The position numbers and the translations under genes are program-made. This document shows positions 19,386-31,149 of a stretch of DNA of 64,000 nt, piece after piece. The stretch comes from Azolla caroliniana (Eukaryota; Polypodiophyta). The DNA is taken from contig JBHGNT010000012.1 of assembly GCA_043228905.1 (NCBI GenBank), positions 6,448,001-6,512,000 of the forward strand, given 5' to 3'. Position 1 is the stretch's first letter. The number at the start of each line of letters is the position of its first letter. The notes under the pieces are model-generated. The model made no database searches and had not been told where the DNA came from. It was given only the letters and a program-made list of their open reading frames with translations.

Positions 19386-22300
19386 CTAAATGTGCTTGGT
19401 TCTCGAATGGTAGGTGGCATTCTTCGCAAGGTGGATGGCATTTTGATTGTCACAGTAGAGTCGGAATTCTTCTTGCCGAATTCCCAAATCTCCAATGAAC
19501 TCATTCATCCAAATTATTTCCTTGCCGGCTTCGGTTGCAACCATATACTCCGGGTCCGTGGTTGATAGTGCCATGGACTTCTATAGCCTCAACTACCACG
19601 ATATGGCTCCCCCTACGTAAGTCATGACATATTCGGACGTGAACCGGCTGGTATCCACATCAACCGACATGTCCGAATTAGTAAAGAATTCTAATAGGGG
19701 TTTACCTGAGCTGAATCGGAGGCACATGATCGAGGTGCCTTTCAAGTATCAGAGTATCCACTTGACCGTTGCCAGTGCTCTTTGCTAGGATTGCTCATGA
19801 ATCGGTTGATGACTCTGACTGCATATTCGATGTCCGGACTGGTACACACCATTGCATACACTAGGCTTCCGACCACTGAGGCATAGGGTTCCTTCGTCAT
19901 CTCAATTTTCTCCGACTTTGTCTTCCGGATAGCTTGATGTTGGTCGGAAGTGTCGAACTGACCGGTTTCGCGTTGTCCATACAAAATCTCTGGAGCACCT
20001 TTGTCATGTATTTTTCTTGTGACAACCACAACAACTTCTTTGTCCTGTCTCGGGCAATGTGCATTCCCAGGATTTGCTTTGCTAGACCCATGCCCTTCAT
20101 TGGGAATGACTTGCTCATGTCCTTCTTTAGCAATCTGATCTTCATATGGTCCTGTCCGACAATCAGCATGTCATCCACGTACAACAAGAGGATGAGGAAA
20201 TCTCCTTCGTCGAACTTATTCACAAACATGCAGTGGTCGGCCTACGTTTTGTGGTACCCTTGATCGGCCATGAAGGATTCAAACTTCCAGTACCACTACC
20301 GGGGAGACTACTTCAGTCCGTAAAGGCTCCTCAATCGGCATACCAGGTTCTCCTTCCCCTTCTTGATGAATCATTCGGGTTGCTACATGTAGATCTACTC
20401 TTCAAGATCACCATGCAGGAACGTCGTCTTGACATCCAACTATTCGACTTCAAGGCCCATGTTGGTCGCTATGCTGAACATTGTTCAAATAGATGTCATC
20501 TTGACTACCGGGGGAAAGATTTCGTTGAAATCTACACCTTTGGTCGAAATCTTTTGTTGAAAGCCTTTTATGACGATTCGGGCTTTGTATTTAGGTGGAT
20601 TCCCACTTTCAACTTGTATACCCACTTGTTCTGGAGTGCCTTCTTTCTTTCGCCAGTTCGGTCAATTCATATGTGTGGTTCTCATGCAAGGAATCCCTCT
20701 CGTCTTGCATGGCGCTCAACCAGTTTCGGTTGTATGCATCACTCTTAGGTTCCTCGAAGCTTTTTGGATCCCCCTCATGAGTTAGCAACACGTATTCTTT
20801 ATCCGGAAATCTCTGGGGGGCACATCTTTCTCTCAGAGGGTATCATCTTCCTCTATTTTCCTCAGTCGCCTCACTAGGACCTTCCTCTTCTCCTTTTACA
20901 GGTTCTCCATCTTGGTTGGAGTTGACTACTTCTTCTTCCTCGTCGGATCCGACTCCGACTCCCGATTGGTCTCCGAATGATCTGACTCCAACTTCTAGTC
21001 CAAATTCGGTCAGCTCTCCTTGTTCTTCAGTCGGCATTTGGCTCCCAACCCATTGGGAGGATGTATTCTTCTTATCCTTCTCCCAGTCGACGATTGTCTT
21101 CTCTTCCATAAAGATAATCTCTCGGCTCCGAATGACCTTTGTGTCGGCTAAGTTCCCTAGCTGATAGCCAAACTCCTCATCACTGTACCCCCATCAATAT
21201 GCATGGCCGAGTCTTCGGGTCCAGCTTTCCCCTCTGGTCCTTTGCAACATGCACGTTGTCATGAAGATTTTTGGCAATGGTGTGAAAATCGTGTGGAACA
21301 AACAAAATCGAGAAAGTGTAATGAGCACTCAAACATCTGTAAATAAAATAAGACTAAAGCTTAGTTTAAACCCTGCACCTCAATGATAAGAGACGAATTA
21401 ACGTACCACTAAAGCCACTACTAAGTGCTTTCGATTTTGTATATTTTCTTTTCATATTCAATATTTCGTAGCAAGCAAACATATAAAAACCGTGGGCACA
21501 AAACCATGGTTTTAGACTGTGGTTTCAACCCATGGTTTTAGCCCGTGGGTATAGCCCATGGTTTTTGCATGGAGAGACCTATAAAAGCCTATAGTGGGGC
21601 TTGTGTAAGGGGGGAAGGGATGTAAGTAAAAAAAAAACTTGTAATCAAAGATCTGAGTTATCCTAATGGTGATATATATTGTCTCATAAAACTAAAGTCA
21701 AGGGTTCAATCTCTATCTCAATCTCTCTCTATCTCTTCATCCATCTATCTATCTTCAATACTTTCTCGCTTACGCTGTTAAAAAACATCGAATCCTTCCG
21801 GTCTAGGACCCCGGTGGTTCCGCTTCATTTCACTAACACGCGAGGATTTCCTTGACATCTTACTTGGATTTCCTTGACAACGTAGGCAAGATAACCGAAC
21901 ACCCTCAGATGTCGGTACGAGACGTCTTTGCCGGTCCACACCCTTTGTGGAATATCTTCGTCCAAATGTGCTAAGGGTGATTGTTTATCATGTACACTGC
22001 CGTCATCAACACCTCAGCCTAGAACGTCTTGGACAACTTGGCATGTGCTAACATACTTCGGACCCTCTCCATGATGGTTCAATTCATCCTCTTGGCCAAC
22101 CCGTTGAGCTCTTGCATCTTCAGCACGGTGTACTTGAGTCGGATTCCCTTCAACCAGTAGTATTCTTCGAACGGTTCTTGGTATTCTTCTCTGTTATCCG
22201 CTCAGACTGCTTTCAATTTCCGACCGATCTCCCTCTTGGCTCTCGCGCGGAACTCCTTGAAGGCGGATAGAACTTGTTCCTTTGTCTTAAGAACAGAAGC

Positions 22301-23840
22301 CCGCAACTTCCAACTACGGTCATCGATGAAGGTCACAAAGTATTGTGAACCAGGATGCGACTTTGTGTCCACATAGCATACATCCGTATACACGAGTTCC
22401 AACAACATTTTCTTCCTTATCAGGGCCTTGGTTCGGAAGGAGGTTCTGTTCTGCTCGTCTACCAAGCAGTCGATGCACTTCTCAAGTTGCACATTCTTCA
22501 CCTCCGAAATGAGGTTGTTGTCGGCAAGTCTCCGCATCCCCATCACACTCATGTAGCACAACCTCATGTGCCACAGCTCACTGACTGTGTCGGTTTCCAC
22601 ATTCACTTCCTCTTGGCATATTCGAGCATGCATTAGGTATAGTGTGTTGGTCTTACGAGCTCTGGCCACAATCAAGCTTCCTTTGCAGAACTTCAGGATG
22701 CCATTCCGAATGCTACAAGTGTAGCCTTCATCATCCAACTGACCGGCTGATATCAGATTCAATCTGACTTCCAGAACGTGTCGCACATCCTTTAACACTA
22801 ATCTGCACTCAATTGGAGTTACCATGTACACATCTCTTATGCCGACAATTCGGCATGCTCCTTTTATTCCCCATCTTCACAAAACAGTGGTCTCTGGCTT
22901 TGTACGATGAGAAGCACTTCCAGTTAGGGGTAAGGTGAAACGATGCTCCAGAGTCGATCATCCAAGTCATTTCGTTGCCGACAATGTTCACTTTGCTCTG
23001 CTCCCTGATAAGCAACAAGTCCTCCTCACTTGTCGCAATCGTTGAGGTGCCTTTATGATTCAGATACTTCTTCAAATCTGCATCGACAACTCCCCCTTTT
23101 TCCTTTCGAAAGTGTCGACAATTCTTTTGGAAGTGCCCCGACTTCCCACAATAGAAGCAGTTGATCCTCCCTCTCGACTTCGACCTCGTCCCCGACTTCT
23201 CCCAATTCTGGGGACTTCTATTTCGGCCTCTTCCGCAGTTTGTGTTACCCTCTGTGACTAAGGCCTTTCGATCGGTTTCGGATTCTCTGTCCTTCCGGCG
23301 AGCTTCCTCTTAGTAAGCTTGACTTCACATTCTCCATGGACAAGTGCTTCCCTTCTGTTGCGGTGTTGCCTAAAGTGACAATGACTGTCTCCCAACTGTC
23401 CAGAAGGATCCCAGCAACAACAATGCTAGTACCTCGTCGGGAAGAGGCACTTCTAGAGAGATTGTCTAATTGATCAGTCCTTGGAAGGCATTTAGATGCT
23501 CTGCCATGTTGGAGTCATCCTGATACTGAAGTCTCACTATTTTCCGAAACACTAAGACTTTGTTGACAACATTTTTGTTCTCGAACATGATGTCGATCTT
23601 CTCTAAGAGGACATCCGGCTTGTTCTCTTCATTGAAGTTGTTGTATAGACTCATATCTATAAAACACCTTATGTATGCTGCTACTTTCAGATGCATGACT
23701 TCCCAAGTCGATGCATCAATATTGTCGGGCTTGATCTTCCCATATTGCACCGGTAGTCAGAGATCTTTGAATACCAACATGTCTCTCATCTTCGACTTCC
23801 ACACTGAGTAGTTGGGGCTGGTTGAACATTCCCCCGAATT
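19386..23840 (-). pseudogene. Copia J gag-pol remnant
   Basis: Read leftwards: a gag core (KVAAYIRCFIDMSLYNNF, EHLNAFQGLIN) at 23466-23750; a zinc knuckle CFYCGKSGHFQKNC near 23130-23170; a protease with intact DSGAS (MIDSGASFHLTP) at 22809-23075; the integrase zinc finger and core (LWHMRLCYMSVMGM, LVYTDVC) at 22202-22831; an integrase C-terminal piece (FGYLAYV / HVAKDQRGKLDPKT) interrupted by the solo LTR at 21257-21879; RT with YVDDML at about 20164-20190; and RNase H ending in YCDNQNAIHLAKN at 19386-19574. Stops and frameshifts separate these parts, so no complete polyprotein is possible. Codons are those of a normal plant Copia. Confidence 0.88.
21257..21879 (+). mobile_element. Solo LTR (TGTCATGAAG...TTGACA) inserted in Copia J integrase
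   Basis: 623 bases flanked by perfect ACGT duplications (21253-21256 and 21880-21883). The integrase frame reads through if it is removed. It carries TATA-like CCTATAAAAGCC at 21569 and the motif GGACCCCGGTGGTTCC at 21804-21820, shared with the LTRs at 30029, 34330 and 57147. Its start resembles the 30787 LTR start (TGTCGTGAAGAATTTCGG). Confidence 0.82.
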
Positions 23841-23875
23841 TATCTTCTATTTTCTTTCTCTTGAAGGTAATGAAC

Positions 23876-23894
23876 CTTCATTTTGATACCAGTT
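23876..23894 (-). other. tRNA primer-binding site of Copia J
   Basis: TGGTATCAAAATGAAGG on the minus strand, next to the 5' LTR end. The first eight bases match the initiator-Met type priming site. Confidence 0.75.
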
Positions 23895-24424
23895 TGTTGA
23901 AAATGGGTTTCGGCCACAATCGAGATTCAAGCACAAAGGAAATAAAATAGAAAATCAGAAAAAGATTCCCTTACACGGTGACACATGGTATTAGTGTGGA
24001 AAACCCCAACCAAGTAAAAATCACAGGAGCCAAGAGACTCCAAACAATTCACTATGAGAGGCAATACAATGAGACTCGCAACCAATGACCTCGAGCTCGT
24101 CTTCTTCACCTACTTGCGATTATAACAGAGATGCTCTGCTTCTCTCTCACGCTCTCTCAACATAGTTACAACAACAATATGAATATAATCAACTACTATA
24201 TGATGATTTGCCCTAGTTATATTTATACTGATGTAACTTTAGGGCTATTTACAAATATAGCCTCTCGAAGGCATATTAGAACATATTTACAGATATGTCC
24301 TCTTTCAGTTTCATCTCCGGATCCGGTCGGATACCTTCTGGATCCGTCCGATCCGGTTCTCTCCTCCGGACCAGTCCAATCCATTGTAGCGCTCTTCCCA
24401 TCCGGAGGGACTGAGTTCCCAACA
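23895..24424 (-). repeat. 5' LTR of Copia J
   Basis: 530 bases, TGTTGAAAATGGG to TTCCCAACA, followed by the AGATA duplication. The next 700 bases (24430-25140) hold nothing recognisable. Confidence 0.92.
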
Positions 24425-25139
24425 AGATATAGTAATCAAGAGAGTATTTTGAAGTTGAAGTTGGGAGTTTTGGTGAGAGAAGTTGAGAGGTTTCGCTTTT
24501 GTGTAGGAGCCATGCAAACATCTTTGATTTGTCTTCTTTCTTCTATGTTGCAATAGATTTTTTGCCTACTTCATTCATGTATATGTTCATCACCAAATTC
24601 TTTGAAAATCCCCATATTTTTTACTCTATTTCAGAAGTCATGGTTATCTTCACTATTATTATGCCCCTAAACTAGTGCTTGTTATTGTATTCATTGTTGA
24701 ATCTAATCTTGAGTGCATTATATTTGATCAAATAATTTGTCAATTATTGTAGTGTATCATGCTGTCCATGTTCTTGATTCTATTGCAGTCCCATTTTATG
24801 ATGCAGTGTGAACCTTCATAAATTTTTGTTGGAAATGCTTGTATTTCTAAACAATCTTACATAGGAGCATCTCGATATCCCAAAACTTTGGTATTTGTTG
24901 GAGGTATGAAGTTTGTATGATAAGGAAAACAATTCTATCAATAACATTTTCTATTATTTTAACACCTCATGTAGATGATCAATACGATCTTCACTTTTGG
25001 GTGATGTATCTCATTGATAATGGGCATGTGCTCCTTTCATAAGTTAGAACCAACTTAATTTACTATGCTTAGAAACTTTTTGGTCTCCATGCATTGATTT
25101 TGCCCACCACGTTGGCTCACAACAAAGAAAATGCGAATG

Positions 25140-27198
25140 TTTATTTTTATTTTTAAAGATATCCATTTATTAGTATAAAGCAACTTACATAGTTGTGATT
25201 CTCAAGTGATCAGTGGAGGGAACAACCATCTTAGTGGCTGAAAATGCCAAAAAGGGTTGTTATCTTTCAAGGACAAAGGTCGAGTCTCTTTCCAAAGAGT
25301 AATAAACTGGAGGCGGTGACCAACTTTAGCTTCTCAATCTCCAAATAAGATAATTCCATTGTCCTTTTAAAGTATGGACCATGTCCAACCAAATGTTACT
25401 TATCATTTCAACTACTGAGACTCTAACTTGATGGAAAAATGAAAGAGCAACATGCCTTCTAGAGGTAGCATATGATGGTACCAATTAATTCCCATAATGG
25501 TTGCATCTCCTTCCTTTTTCCCAAAAACTACATGGTCACTAAAGGAATTACACAAACCATTCCAAAATTAGTGTTGAAAGCACGGTCTAGAGACTCAACA
25601 TCATAATGAAAAATAGAGCAAACAAGTGATGTCCAAACCACCATGCCCCATGTGAATAACGATGGGTGAAAATGATTGAAAAATATTCTTAGTAGATGCT
25701 TCCATACCAATTGTGACTCAAGGCAACCCCATATACGATGTTTTTGTGATTCGTCTTGCAAATGACATTGACCACAATTAGAGGATACACCCATTTTATG
25801 CAACCATGTAAAAACATGCAAGGGTCGATGCACAAGTAACCATTGTATGTGAAATTTTTTATGTGATTTTTTTCTTTCCCGTAGCTTATCCCAAAACTTA
25901 GCAAGAAAGTTTGAACTTATACTTTGTGGACTCCAATAGTGAAATGCAATAGGTGAAACATCTTGTGAAATAGACAAAATATGTTTACCTAATTTTATAG
26001 AATATTGGAAAAAATTAAATTTATTCCTAGTAAATGAATCTGTCCCTAAATAGTCAGTTGGGCTCCATGCTAGTCCGAACAAAGGTTTTTTACCAAACAC
26101 CCACAACTTCTAATGTGGCTTTATGTCCTCTATCAATGGGTCAATATACCATATGCAATCAACACATCCTATTACCATTATGTTGTGTTCCGTAACATAA
26201 GTATAATTGATTATCGCTTCTACCAAAGGTAATTGACTTGCATTATCCACATAAAAAAAAAAGAAATATCATAACCTAGAAATAACCCTTTACAACCAAG
26301 AATACTTCTAATTTTGAAAAAACACCTAAATCCCCATATTAGGTGAGTGCTAGTGGATGGTTTGGTGGCTCTATCCATAGCTTCCTGAAATTGCCAATAA
26401 ATTATTTGTCCTCCATGAATCTTGGTCAATACATATTTTTGTTTTTGCCAGAAACGTGATAAAAAAACTTGCCAAGTCTTGATTGAGTTTGTAGGACCTT
26501 CTACCATTTGTTCCCACACTAACCATTATCTAGAACCTAGCACTAAACCATCTGATGTTGTAAACTATGAGTTCTATAATAGCCTTTTTCTTAAATATTC
26601 ATCATATTAATTATGTGCTTTGAGGAGCAATCCAAGTAAGACTCACTTCCAAGCAGAAAAATAGTTCAAATAAATCTATCCTCCCACAAATAAGATGTTG
26701 GTATTCTAAATTTTTCCTTTTACATCCTTTAACCTAGGTGTACCTAATTGAGGAGAGAATTCAGAATAGTGATTAAGCAATAATAATTTCCATACCTCCT
26801 AACCAGGAGTAAATCCTATAATAATAAACTTTACCAACAATGCTTGGGTCTGATCTACTAGATCAATAATATCCAATCCCGCTTTCAATCGAGGTAGGGC
26901 AATTACATGCCATTTAACTTTGGATGGAGTATGACCCTCAACTTTTCTACATCAAAATAAATTTCATATTAATCTTCATATTTGCAAGATGCATGATTTG
27001 GAAAGGATCCAACAAAACAATACATACCATGTTGTTGCAAATAATACTTGGTTTGCGACTATAATCCGGCTTGGGAAAAAAAGCTTGGTTGAACTCCATA
27101 ATAATAACTCTCCCCTTAGCATCATTAAGACAGGGGCCACTTGATTCGTAGCTGATAAATCAATACCTATTGTATGTCCAAAATATTGAATTGGGGTA
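25140..27198 (-). pseudogene. LINE remnant, 3' part of ORF2
   Basis: A decayed LINE related to the intact copy. At 25528-26106 a frame runs in register with the intact ORF2 C-terminus (FFQYSIKLGKHILSISQDV against FFQYSVKMGRHILAAQ, then the zf-RVT Cys cluster GQCHLQDESQKHRIWGC). Upstream to 27198 only short pieces survive. The sequence is cut at 27198 by Copia A and resumes at 42398. The 3' end at 25140-25500 matches 17915-18290. Confidence 0.82.
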
Positions 27199-27599
27199 TG
27201 TCAAAGTTAATATGCAGAAGCTTTGACAAACTGGTTTATCCGGATAGCAACAAAAAACAAAGACAAGGTTTAATGGAAGCTTGAATCATAGAGACAACGA
27301 GCGGGACAGAGCAGAACAGTAAACTCAATTTCAAAATAATAACACTCTATACATAGAATATGCTCAGAGAGCACTTTTATCCAAGTCCTTACACAGACTA
27401 ACAGAAGTACTGACATGTACTTCAATGCACATACGAGCGACTGACACTGACTCCCAAAAATATGCCTATGTACAAGGCTAGATCCGTAAGCCTCTAACGG
27501 CCTACCGGTTAGAATCCGATCCGGCTCCTGGTTCCTGACACTGATCCGGCTCTGGCTTATTCAGCTGATCCGAATCCAGTTGAGCTTGTCCGCTCAACA
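27199..27599 (-). repeat. 3' LTR of Copia A
   Basis: 401 bases, matching 41978-42397 along its length. A purine tract, GTTGAGCTTGAGGGAGAG on the minus strand, adjoins it at 27600-27617. Confidence 0.9.
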
Positions 27600-27823
27600 C
27601 TCTCCCTCAAGCTCAACTTGAGGTCGGATCATGGTGTAAGTGTCAGTGGTAGCCGGTCCTCTCCTCCGGCTCTCCCTGACGTCCTCCCACCTGGCCTGCG
27701 CTCCTCGTCTAGTCCGGTTCCGCTTCCTATGACCCGTCCGGTTCTGCGCTCCTCAACCTTCTCGATCGGCTTGTCTACTCCTTCGTCCCTTATAAGCTCC
27801 CTTGCTGTCACGGTGCTGGCGCT

Positions 27824-30028
27824 TCACGACCCGTCAGTTCCTCCGTATCGACATCGTCTTCTGTTGCCCCTTCGTACGCTTGGCCATCGTAGATTCGGCT
27901 CCTCCAAATCGAACTCCTCTTCTGAATCGGGTGACTCCGATTCGTTCCAGCTCTTGTCCGAATTGGCTGTCTCCAATTCGTCATCAGTCTTCGGGCCCTT
28001 TACCACATCAGACCATGTCCGGGGTCTTCGCCTTTTGGTCGGCTCTGTCCTTCTTGACTCTACTGCCATCGCCACTTGTTTTGACTTTACTGGATGTGAC
28101 GACTTCTTTAGTCGACTCGGCTTCCTTTTTCTTCTTCTTGTCTCCCCCTATCTGTCTGGCTCTTTGTCTAGTGCCATCACCTGTTTTCTCGGTTTCCGTT
28201 TCGGTTCTCACCGTATCAGTCTCGGTTCTCCCCCTCAAGTGCGACATGTCGAGATGTTGAAGACCACGCATCTCTGAAAAATGCTGCAAGTTGTCTAGGC
28301 TGAGAGGTTTGGTGAAGATGTCAGCAACCTGCCGATCCGTCTGGACATACAAGAGTTCTACTTCACCGTTGAGAATCCGCTTGCGCACAAAGTGATAATG
28401 CACTTCTATGTGCTTTGCTCGAACATGGAACATAGGGTTCTTGGCCAGTTGCATGCTGCTCATGTTGTCTATGTAGATCGGGATCAGAGTCGGTATTTCG
28501 ATCCAGAGGTCTTGTAGTAGCCGTTGAAGCCAGATGGCTTCACAGGTGGCAACGATAGCACCCCCATACTCAACCTTAGTGCTCGACAGAGCCACTGTCG
28601 ACTGCTTTTTGCTACTCCACACAACCGTCGCGCTACCCAAAGAAAACATAAGTTCGGAAGTGAACCGACAATCTGATGCATCACCGGCCCAATTGGCATC
28701 TGTATATCCGACTAGCTTCTCGGTTATACCATATCGGTATAATAGTCCCCGGTCCTTAGTGCTGCCAACATACCTCAGTATTCGGTGTGCGCACCGAAGG
28801 TGCTCCATAGTCGGCTTCTGCATGATCTAACTTATCGCTCCCACCGGATAGCTAATTTCGGGTCGGGTGATCATCAAATAAATAAGGCTTCCAACAATTT
28901 GTCGGAACTGTTTCTCATCGCAGGCTGGTCCGGGGTCGAGACGAATCTTTAGGTTCCGGTCTAGGAGTGTGGAGACTGATCGGCAATCCGCCATGCCGAA
29001 CTTGTACAACATATTAAACAGATAATGTCGTTGTGAGAGCAATATGCCATTGGGGGTATGGATCATTTCGATCCCGAGGAAGTAATGAAGGTCCCCTAGG
29101 TCCTTCATTTCGAATGTATTCGACAGTTGTGACTTCACTTGGCCGATTTCAGCAAGTCTGGGTCGGTGATGACTAGATCATCTACATATAACAGGATACA
29201 TACCGGACCATCTGGACCATTCCGGATGAACAATGAAGAGTTCGACTTCGAGGCCCCAAACCCCATCTTATGCAACCGGTGCGTGATCTTCGAATTCCAA
29301 GCATGGGGGGCTTGCTTCAGGCCGTAAAGTGACTTCTTGAGTCAGCACACTGCCGACTTGTTCATCACCGACTAAAATTCGGGGGGCTGAACGATAAACA
29401 CCTGTTCCTCAAGATCACCTTGTAGGAACGTGTTTTTCACATCCATCTGATGTAGATGCCACCCCTTCGCCGTTGCCACCGCAAGCAAGACACGAACAAT
29501 CGTCATCTTCGCGACCGGCGTGAACGTCTCATCATAATCGATGTCGTGTTGTTGTGCATAGCCCTTGGCCACTAACCGGGCCTTTGACCTGTGGACCGAA
29601 CCATCGACATTATACTTTACCTTGTACACCCACTTGTAACCAATCGGTTTGCAATGTCGGGGAGGTTCAACCAGCACCCATGTGTCATTGGCATCAAGTG
29701 CCCGCATCTCTTCCTCCATAGTGGCACGCTAATGTGCGTCCCTTGCCACTTCTACATAGCTCTCTAGCTCACGCACTTCCACCACTTTCTTCATGTACGC
29801 GTAGTGATGCGCCATGTAATCATTATATCCGTATCTTTTTACGAGGTTCTTCTGGCAGGTGGATCGACGTAACTTCTCGTTAGTCAATTTCAAGGCCCTC
29901 TTGGCCGGCTCAGACTTTGTCTTTGAAGGTCCGTCTTCATTCTTCCCGGAGTCGGACTCACTCCGATCCGACTCGTTTCTGCCGGTAGCATATTCTGACA
30001 TCTTCTTCTTTCCCTTCTCTTTGCGCGT
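27824..30028 (-). pseudogene. Copia A RT-RNase H region and charged C-terminal tail
   Basis: Linker (KKKMSEYATGRNESD) at 29729-30025; RT start (YKWVYKVKYNVDGSVHRSKA, HQMDVKNTFLQGDLE) at 29372-29719; the YVDD box on the minus strand near 29172-29195; RT end (FEMKDLGDLHYFLGIEM) at 28827-29138; RNase H (DANWAGDASDCRFTS, IYIDNMSSMQLAKNPMFH, EVHYHFVRKRI) within 28008-28823. Stops and frameshifts divide these blocks. After the RNase H end (GLQHLDMSHLRG) the frame continues about 70 residues through a Lys/Glu-rich tail, and another acidic/basic frame covers 27824-28075, so some 600 bases lie between RNase H and the LTR. A purine tract CACTTGAGGGGGAGAACC at 28226-28243 marks the junction. Confidence 0.85.
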
Positions 30029-30787
30029 TGTCGCGTTGTTACGCGCGTGCGTGGAGAAAGGCGGGACCACGGGGGTCTTGGACTAGGGAGTGACAGAGTG
30101 TAGGAAGTCGTGCTTCACCGTTACTGAGGCATCCCAGAGACACGCCAGAAGCAACCGAAGGGAGAGAGAGAGAGAGAGAGATTAACACCGACTCACGGAC
30201 ACACACACACACACACACACACATGCTGACCCGCCTCGCGCCCTCATATACAGGAAACGTAGGAAAGGGGAAACACCCGACACGAACATAGACGCGAAAA
30301 TACACAGACAGACGCAACATATATATATATATATATATAAACAGAAGAATACATTCCCGGCTTCGAGCCGGGCTGAGGTAGGTTACAGTAGTCGTCTGCT
30401 GCCAAGCCGCCGTCGGGGAGCTCTCAGCTCGTCGCGCCGAGTGGGGTCTTGCACAGGAGATGAGCTGCTGCAAACCCTAAGCGAACACGAAGGAGAAGAA
30501 GAAGAAGAAGCTAACTCTAAACCTAATGGTATACCCTCTAATGCAAAATGGGCAACCCCTCCATAAAGGGCGTTCCCTTCCTTTTATAGAACAAGGAGAG
30601 GGATGCGTTACAATGTGGGACAAATCCCGACTTTCATGGGATCGTCTGTCCCGACTTGACTACTCTTCGGCGCCATAAAGGCGCCCTCGATATTCACACT
30701 AAATGTACATGGGTGCATACACACGCTGCACCCCGCCGATGTAGCCAATGTTTCCCGGTTTTCGCCTCTGGCCGAAATTCTTCACGA
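30029..30787 (-). repeat. Complete LTR of element D
   Basis: 759 bases on the minus strand from TGTCGTGAAGAATTTCGG to AACGCGACA. It has a TATA-like CTATAAAAGG at about 30583-30593 and the motif CCAAGACCCCCGTGGTCC at 30063-30080. Its first 430 bases are nearly identical to 33859-34287. It contains (AT)n, (GT)n and (CT)n runs. Confidence 0.78.
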
Positions 30788-31149
30788 CATCCGTCCCCAC
30801 CTAACTGCACATCCACTAGTATGTGCAAAGTCCGGTTGAAGGGTGAGAGATTTCGGCCGGTGAGAAACCGGTCTCCCGTGATCTGCATCCCGGCTTGCTG
30901 CCAGTTTGATCCGTCGGCTTCGAGTCTTCCGTCGCGCTCGCCTTCCTGTAGGCTCGTTCGACCCGTCGATGGGTCCTCTGCCGCGATCTCCGTAGTACGC
31001 GTTCTTCCGTTGGCCCTTGTTCGGCCGTATGAATGCCCCGCTTCCCGTCGTATGCCTGATGTCCTCCGCTTGAGGCATGCCCGTAGTGGCCGGCTTGGCC
31101 TCCGTTGACCCTTCGTGATGTCCTGGTTGTCGTCCCATGTTGCTTCGCG

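Larger units (their letters stand above)
18657..24424 (-). mobile_element. Copia retrotransposon J, with solo LTR inserted
   Basis: Two LTRs in direct orientation, 18657-19210 and 23895-24424, both TGTTG to CAACA. A perfect AGATA duplication flanks the element at 18652-18656 and 24425-24429. The tRNA-Met-like priming site (TGGTATCAAAATG) adjoins the right LTR, and the purine tract adjoins the left one at 19211-19225. The order gag, protease, integrase, RT, RNase H is that of Copia. Confidence 0.93.
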
